A stretch of 46,017 bases of DNA, from the NCBI GenBank assembly GCA_947629915.1, contig CANRFN010000035.1, positions 1 to 46,017 of the forward strand, written 5' to 3'. Position 1 is the first letter of the stretch. Every line of letters starts with the position of its first letter. The notes below the pieces were generated by a model. That model saw only the letters and a program-made list of their open reading frames with translations. It searched no databases and was not told where the DNA came from. Source of the DNA: an uncultured Oscillospiraceae bacterium. Lineage in GTDB: Bacteria > Bacillota > Clostridia > Oscillospirales > Oscillospiraceae. Shown piece after piece: positions 41,704 to 46,017 of the stretch. A program made the translations under genes and the position numbers.

Positions 41704-44175
41704 TCATCTGCACTCCAGGGAGAGGACCACCTCATCGCAGCCCTCTGCCGTGATGCGGACCTGCACCGGTCCAGGCTCCGTGCCCGCCCGGACCACCGCC
41801 AGGAGGCGTCCGTCAAAGGTGGGCCAGGTATCGGCCTGATATGACCCCTCCGCCTGGGGATCGGCGGAGCCCAGGCCGGCGAGATGAGCCGCTCCCTCTA
41901 CGGATACTGTAACACGGCAGGACTCCCAGGGGCTCAGAATACCGGCGGCATCGGTGAGCTCCACGGTGAGGAACGCCGCCCCCCGTCCATCTGCGGTGAG
42001 CGCCGTCTTGTCCGGGGTAACCCGCAGCTTTTCAGGGCTGCCCGCCGTCTGCAGGGTATAGCGGCCATCTTCCTTTCCATTGGTGTATCCCACAGCAATA
42101 AGCTCGCCGGGCTGGTATGTCACGGGGAAGGACACGTCGTATCCCGCGGACTCCCCGGCGGGTTTGCGGCCCAATGATGCGCCATTTTGGAAGAGCTCCA
42201 CCTCCTCAGAGGCGGAGAACACATGGGCCACCGTGGGCCTGCTCTCCCACCCCGGGAAGGTCCAGGAGGAGACGGCGTCAAAGTACTTCCAGTCGTTGGT
42301 GTTGTCCGGCTGGCCGTATTTGTCCACCCGCTCCACGCAGAGGTACGGCGCTGTCCGCAGGCCGTATGCCACCTCCCGGAGGTAGCTCATGGGCCGGCGG
42401 TGTGCGTTGATGTCGATGTCGCCGCAGTAGGCCAGCCGGTCCGGATACCAGCCCTGGTCTCTCCGCTCCGGGGTGTAGTGGTAGCAGGCGATGCCCGCCT
42501 CCCCCAGGTAGTCCCAGCCCGTCCAGGTGAAGTCCCCGATGACGTGCTTGTTCCGCCGGACAATCTCCCAGAGCCGGGCGATATCTGTGGGGTAGGTCTC
42601 GCTGCCCACCACCACCCGCTCCGGATGGCAGGTGTGTTCGTATTCGTGGCGGGCAGTGAGGTAGTTGTACCCCACCGCGTCCAGCTCACAGGAGACCTCC
42701 TCCATGGCCTCGGAGAGACCTTTGCTGGTGGAGAAGGCATCCATCTTTCTCTGCTCCATCTTGGCCATGGCGGCGTTCAGGGCCTCGCTGCCCGCAGACT
42801 CTCTGGCCTCCGCCTCCGCCTCCAGGGCGGAGGCGGTGTCTGCCATCTGGGCGGTCATCTCGGGGAGGCGGTCCGTCATGGCGAGAAAGCCGCTGATGCC
42901 GCAAGTGATAAAGCGGTGGGGGTCCAGGGTGCGCAGGGTGTTGGCCAGTTCCCGGTTTCTCCGCCCGCCGTTGCGCCGGCCGATCTCCGGGATCTCGTTG
43001 CCCAGGCTGTACAGCACCACGCTGGGGTGGTTCCAGTCCTTGGCCACCATCCGCGTCAGGGTGTCCTTCCACTCCTGGGTGAAGTCCAGGGCGTAATCTG
43101 CGGTGTTTTTGGGCAGTTCCCACATGTCCGTGAGCTCGTCCATCACCAGCATGCCAAGGCGGTCGCAGGCGTCCAGAAGGGCGGGAGAGGCGGGGTGGTG
43201 GGCGCTGCGGATGGCGTTGAAGCCCGCTTCTTTCATGCCCTGCACCTTGAATGCCTCGGCGTCCGGCAGCGCAGTAGTGCCGATCAACCCGTGGTCCTGG
43301 TGGATGCAGGCGCCCCGGAGTTTCGTCTCTACCCCGTTGATGCGAAGGCCGTGCCGGGCGTCCATCTGCAGGGTGCGGATACCGAAGGTGCCCTCCGCCC
43401 GGTCCAGTTCCCGGTCCCCGGCGGTGAGCACAGCGGTGTACCGATACAGGTTGGGCGTCTCCGGGCTCCAGAGAGCCGCATCGTCCACAAAGAGCCGCAT
43501 GTGGGCCTCCGCCTGCTCTCCGGCCAGAAGCGATACCGTGTTTTCGCAGGACGCCTCCCGGCCGTCCGGGGCGGTGAGGGTAAGGCACAGAAGGGTGTTC
43601 TCCGGGTCAGTGCCATCGTTGCGCAGGGCGATCCTGGCGGACACCAGCGCGGCGCCGTCCTCCAAAGACTCGGTGGTGATGCGCACGCCATCCGGCTCCA
43701 CATAGGCCTTTTCGCTCTCCAGCAGCCACACGTCCCGGTAGATGCCGGAGCCGGGGTACCAGCGGGAGCTGTTTTCAAAGTTCCGGGTCTGCACTTGCAG
43801 GGTGTTCTCCTCCCCGTACCGCAGGTAGCGGTCCAGATCGGCGTAGAAGACATTGTACCCGTACCGGTTGGTGCAAACCAGCTCTCCGTTCAGATAGACC
43901 AGAGCCTGGGCCATCACGCCCTCAAAGGCCAGGATATGGCGCTGCTGTCTCCAGGCCTCCGGGGCATTGAAGTGCTTCTCATAGGTGTAGGACTTCACCG
44001 GGTAGTACCCCGTCTGATTCCCGCTGGGGCTGTCCGGGGTGCGCTCCTCCAGCACCATGGCATCCTGGGGCAGTAAGACGGGCTTGCCGGGGGCCACATC
44101 GCCGAAGATCACGCCAAAGGGATTGGGCATGCCCGGGGCCACGGTCCAGCCCGTGTTCCAAAGTTGCTTTTTCAT
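41704..44175 (-). CDS. GH2 beta-galactosidase-like glycosidase
   Basis: 823 residues. Sugar-binding jelly roll (about 1-155, with NSSRWYPGSGIYRDVWL), Ig-like domain (160-265), catalytic barrel (270-600) with acid/base Glu394 (SLGNEIPE) and nucleophile Glu526 (VGSETYP), then DUF4982-like and Ig-like C-terminal modules (600-823). No signal peptide. The family includes beta-galactosidases, glucuronidases and mannosidases; the Ile-Gly/HHPASP pattern favours a galactosidase-like enzyme but this is not firm. It is 34 nt behind the GH5 gene and 16 nt before the GH3 gene: one operon. Confidence 0.92.
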   Translation of the reverse strand: MKKQLWNTGWTVAPGMPNPFGVIFGDVAPGKPVLLPQDAMVLEERTPDSPSGNQTGYYPVKSYTYEKHFNAPEAWRQQRHILAFEGVMAQALVYLNGELVCTNRYGYNVFYADLDRYLRYGEENTLQVQTRNFENSSRWYPGSGIYRDVWLLESEKAYVEPDGVRITTESLEDGAALVSARIALRNDGTDPENTLLCLTLTAPDGREASCENTVSLLAGEQAEAHMRLFVDDAALWSPETPNLYRYTAVLTAGDRELDRAEGTFGIRTLQMDARHGLRINGVETKLRGACIHQDHGLIGTTALPDAEAFKVQGMKEAGFNAIRSAHHPASPALLDACDRLGMLVMDELTDMWELPKNTADYALDFTQEWKDTLTRMVAKDWNHPSVVLYSLGNEIPEIGRRNGGRRNRELANTLRTLDPHRFITCGISGFLAMTDRLPEMTAQMADTASALEAEAEARESAGSEALNAAMAKMEQRKMDAFSTSKGLSEAMEEVSCELDAVGYNYLTARHEYEHTCHPERVVVGSETYPTDIARLWEIVRRNKHVIGDFTWTGWDYLGEAGIACYHYTPERRDQGWYPDRLAYCGDIDINAHRRPMSYLREVAYGLRTAPYLCVERVDKYGQPDNTNDWKYFDAVSSWTFPGWESRPTVAHVFSASEEVELFQNGASLGRKPAGESAGYDVSFPVTYQPGELIAVGYTNGKEDGRYTLQTAGSPEKLRVTPDKTALTADGRGAAFLTVELTDAAGILSPWESCRVTVSVEGAAHLAGLGSADPQAEGSYQADTWPTFDGRLLAVVRAGTEPGPVQVRITAEGCDEVVLSLECR

Positions 44176-44209
44176 ATAGGTTCCCCCTGTTCTTGCGCTG
44201 GGTTAGGCC

Positions 44210-45313
44210 TTAGAACCGCAACCAGCCCTGGCGGACGCAGCGGCTGGCGTCGTCCACCTGGGCGTCCAGGCCGCCCATGATCACCTTCCAGGTCCAGTAG
44301 AACCAGCCCATGGCGTCCTGCATGCTGGCCTGGAAGCCGTCTGCCACGGTGGTATAGAGGTGATCTTTCTCCGCCTTGGTCATGTCCGCCAGGCCGTCCG
44401 CCTGGTTCTGAGCGTTCCACTCCCCCACGATCAGGGGCACCCGCCTGGCCGTGGCGTTCACCCGCTCCCCCAGCTTCTGGAGATAGGCGGCGTAGACGTC
44501 TGCGTTTTTCTCTTGGAAGAGGGTCATGTCTGGGGTCATGAGGTAGTTGTGGGTGTCCAGCACGGCGCCAGGCAGGCCGTTGATAAAGTCGTCCCAGATG
44601 TCCAGTTCGAAGGCATCTGCAAAGACCACATATTTCTCCGGCCCCATGTGACGGCGGATGGCGTTGTACGCGTCCAGATAGAACTGCTTCAGAAACGCCA
44701 GGGTGTAGTTGGTGTTGTGCTTGGCCAGCTCCTTGTCCACGGGGATGTAGAACTGGACAAAATTCTCGATGTTCAGCATCTTTCCGGCCTCGGTGTCGCT
44801 GCACATGGGCTCATTCAGCACGCCGATGCCCCACATGGCCTCCCGCTGTCCGTACCGGGCCGCGATCTTCTCCAGCACGTCCACGGTGTACTGCACGTAC
44901 TCGGGCTTGGTGGACCAGGTGCAGATGCCGCAGATGCCGGAGTTGTCCGTGCCGTTGTGCCCACCCGGGGCGGTGTGCAGATCCACCAGGATCTTGAGGC
45001 CGTACTGCTCTGCCCAGTCAAAGGCCTTGTCCAGGTACTCATAGCAGTGGATGTACGGTCCCACATCCTCAAAGAGGAAGAACGGCACCGGAATGCGCAG
45101 GGCGTTGAAGCCCTTTGCCGCAATCTCCTCAAAATCCCGCTCGGTGATGAACTCGTCCCGATGGACCTTCAGCCGATCTGCAGCCCGCTGCTTGCCCAGC
45201 TCCACGCAGAGATAGGTCTCATCCATTGCCGTGGTGCCGGAGTACAGGTCCTCAGACATCCACTTCTCCAGCACCAGCCAGTTTCCCAAATTGACGCCGC
45301 GCAGTTTTTCCAT
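44210..45313 (-). CDS. GH5 exo-beta-glucanase-like enzyme
   Basis: 367 residues from ATG 45313 (GAGG about 9 nt upstream; a GTG at 45328 would overlap that site). The start MEKLRGVNLGNWLVLEKWM is typical of the exo-1,3-beta-glucanase-like GH5_9 group. Acid/base Glu168 (GVLNEPM) and nucleophile Glu298 (VGEWN) are in place, with the usual DLHTAPGGHN loop. No signal peptide, so it acts inside the cell on imported beta-glucan oligosaccharides. It lies 21 nt after the upstream gene and belongs to the same operon as GH2 and GH3. Confidence 0.9.
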   Translation of the reverse strand: MEKLRGVNLGNWLVLEKWMSEDLYSGTTAMDETYLCVELGKQRAADRLKVHRDEFITERDFEEIAAKGFNALRIPVPFFLFEDVGPYIHCYEYLDKAFDWAEQYGLKILVDLHTAPGGHNGTDNSGICGICTWSTKPEYVQYTVDVLEKIAARYGQREAMWGIGVLNEPMCSDTEAGKMLNIENFVQFYIPVDKELAKHNTNYTLAFLKQFYLDAYNAIRRHMGPEKYVVFADAFELDIWDDFINGLPGAVLDTHNYLMTPDMTLFQEKNADVYAAYLQKLGERVNATARRVPLIVGEWNAQNQADGLADMTKAEKDHLYTTVADGFQASMQDAMGWFYWTWKVIMGGLDAQVDDASRCVRQGWLRF

Positions 45314-45334
45314 GTCGATTTTCCTCACTTTCGA

Positions 45335-46017
45335 TTATGTGTAGCATCGCACAACTCCCGTGATCCCGGACCGGGATGAGCGCGATATGGTATAGCCCTC
45401 CGGGTATGCCCCGGGAATGGCTGCAGCCTCCCGCTCCAGGGTCGTTGCCACCTCTATGGCAAGGGTGTTCTCGCCGGGGTGCAGCAGGGCGGTGATGTCG
45501 TAGCGGAAGGGCGGCACAATCTGAATCCCCGCGCTCACCCCGTTCACAAACACCTCTACCCCTTCGTGGGCATCGGTGATCTCCAGGAGAACGCTCCCCT
45601 CGGTGTATGAGATTGCCTGCTCATAACGGACAAAGCCGGAGAAATCCGGCCGCTCCTCGGCCAGATGGTCCGGCAGGGAGGCCGTTTTCTCCTCGGTAAA
45701 GCGAGGATAGTCCAGGCTGCGGCAGAGCGTGCGCCTCCAGCCGGTGTTGATGTCTACCCTGCAGTATTCGTTCCAATCCGGGCAGCTGCCCAGCGGCTGA
45801 TCCCACACCCCGTAGAGGAGGCACAGGGGCTTTCCGGGCGTGATCTCCGCCTCCACCGCCGCCCCGCCCAGCACCGGGCGGGATCGGACGGCATAGAGCT
45901 TGTTCTCCCAGGCATCGTACTCCGCCAGGGGCCTTCTGGTCGGGTAAGTATTCAGCGAGGTAGCAACTTGCACAAGTTTTTCGAGGGTGGTGTCGAGCAG
46001 GCAACCCCATGTAAGCT
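45335..46017 (-). CDS. C-terminal part of a large glycosidase-like protein (runs off the window)
   Basis: The frame is open from the window edge to the stop at 45335 (about 226 residues visible); no convincing start is inside. The visible part ends with a galactose-binding-like beta-sandwich (SVLLEITDAHEGVEVFVNGV, then RYDITALLHPGENTLAIEV) like those closing large alpha-L-rhamnosidase or GH2-related enzymes. Preceding residues (SLNTYPTRRPLAEYDAWENK) belong to a linker or second sandwich. Catalytic part not visible, so family not set. First visible gene of the operon leading to GH5, GH2 and GH3. Confidence 0.6.
   Translation of the reverse strand, partial: LTWGCLLDTTLEKLVQVATSLNTYPTRRPLAEYDAWENKLYAVRSRPVLGGAAVEAEITPGKPLCLLYGVWDQPLGSCPDWNEYCRVDINTGWRRTLCRSLDYPRFTEEKTASLPDHLAEERPDFSGFVRYEQAISYTEGSVLLEITDAHEGVEVFVNGVSAGIQIVPPFRYDITALLHPGENTLAIEVATTLEREAAAIPGAYPEGYTISRSSRSGITGVVRCYT

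Overview
The window looks like a chromosomal segment of an anaerobic, GC-rich Firmicute, most likely a gut member of the Oscillospiraceae/Eubacteriales. This is inferred from strong AGGAGG ribosome sites, GTG/TTG starts, TTGACA/TATAAT promoters, intrinsic terminators with long GC stems, a class B sortase, FCD-type GntR and AIM24 proteins, and a large LplABC-type sugar importer next to glycoside hydrolases. No rRNA, tRNA or CRISPR array was seen.

Layout. 0-4.1 kb: a TSCPD-domain protein and a trigger-factor-like protein in an ATGA-overlapping pair (minus), a small hydrophobic ORF, and a hybrid histidine kinase. 4.1-9.3 kb: a lower-GC accessory patch with a 2H phosphoesterase, a membrane protein whose 3' end is repeated downstream, a frameshifted DUF4869-like gene, a GNAT acetyltransferase, a CPBP protease, a truncated GH27 alpha-galactosidase, a 40-codon ORF and a small XRE regulator. 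9.3-19.4 kb: ordinary chromosome with a GntR regulator, AIM24, an SDR, sortase B divergent from a LysM/M23 cell-wall hydrolase (with a WalR-like box between them), a cysteine-containing unknown, a transglutaminase lipoprotein, a radical SAM protein and a YhaM-type exoribonuclease.

19.4-21.7 kb: an OMEGA locus. A structured noncoding region (candidate omega RNA) lies directly upstream of a complete 560-residue IscB nuclease with PLMP, RuvC I-III and HNH motifs intact and an unusual repetitive N-terminal extension. No TnpA transposase is present. 21.8-24.0 kb: a D,D-carboxypeptidase with a degenerate GH25-like domain. 24.1-26.3 kb: an Rpn/PDDEXK-type nuclease preceded by a truncated copy of itself. 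26.7 kb: a ferredoxin-like aldo/keto reductase.

27.9-46.0 kb: a glycan-utilisation locus with an AraC regulator, a GPH symporter, GH43 (plus a decayed GH43), LplB/LplC-type permeases and a solute-binding lipoprotein (no ATPase; a shared one is presumably encoded elsewhere), two GH3 beta-glycosidases with permuted domain order (one interrupted by an in-frame TGA), a GH2, a GH5 exo-glucanase-like enzyme, and the end of another glycosidase-like gene running off the window. Together they suggest import of oligosaccharides from beta-glucan or hemicellulose and intracellular cleavage. Several glycosidase genes here are broken, so the repertoire appears to be eroding.
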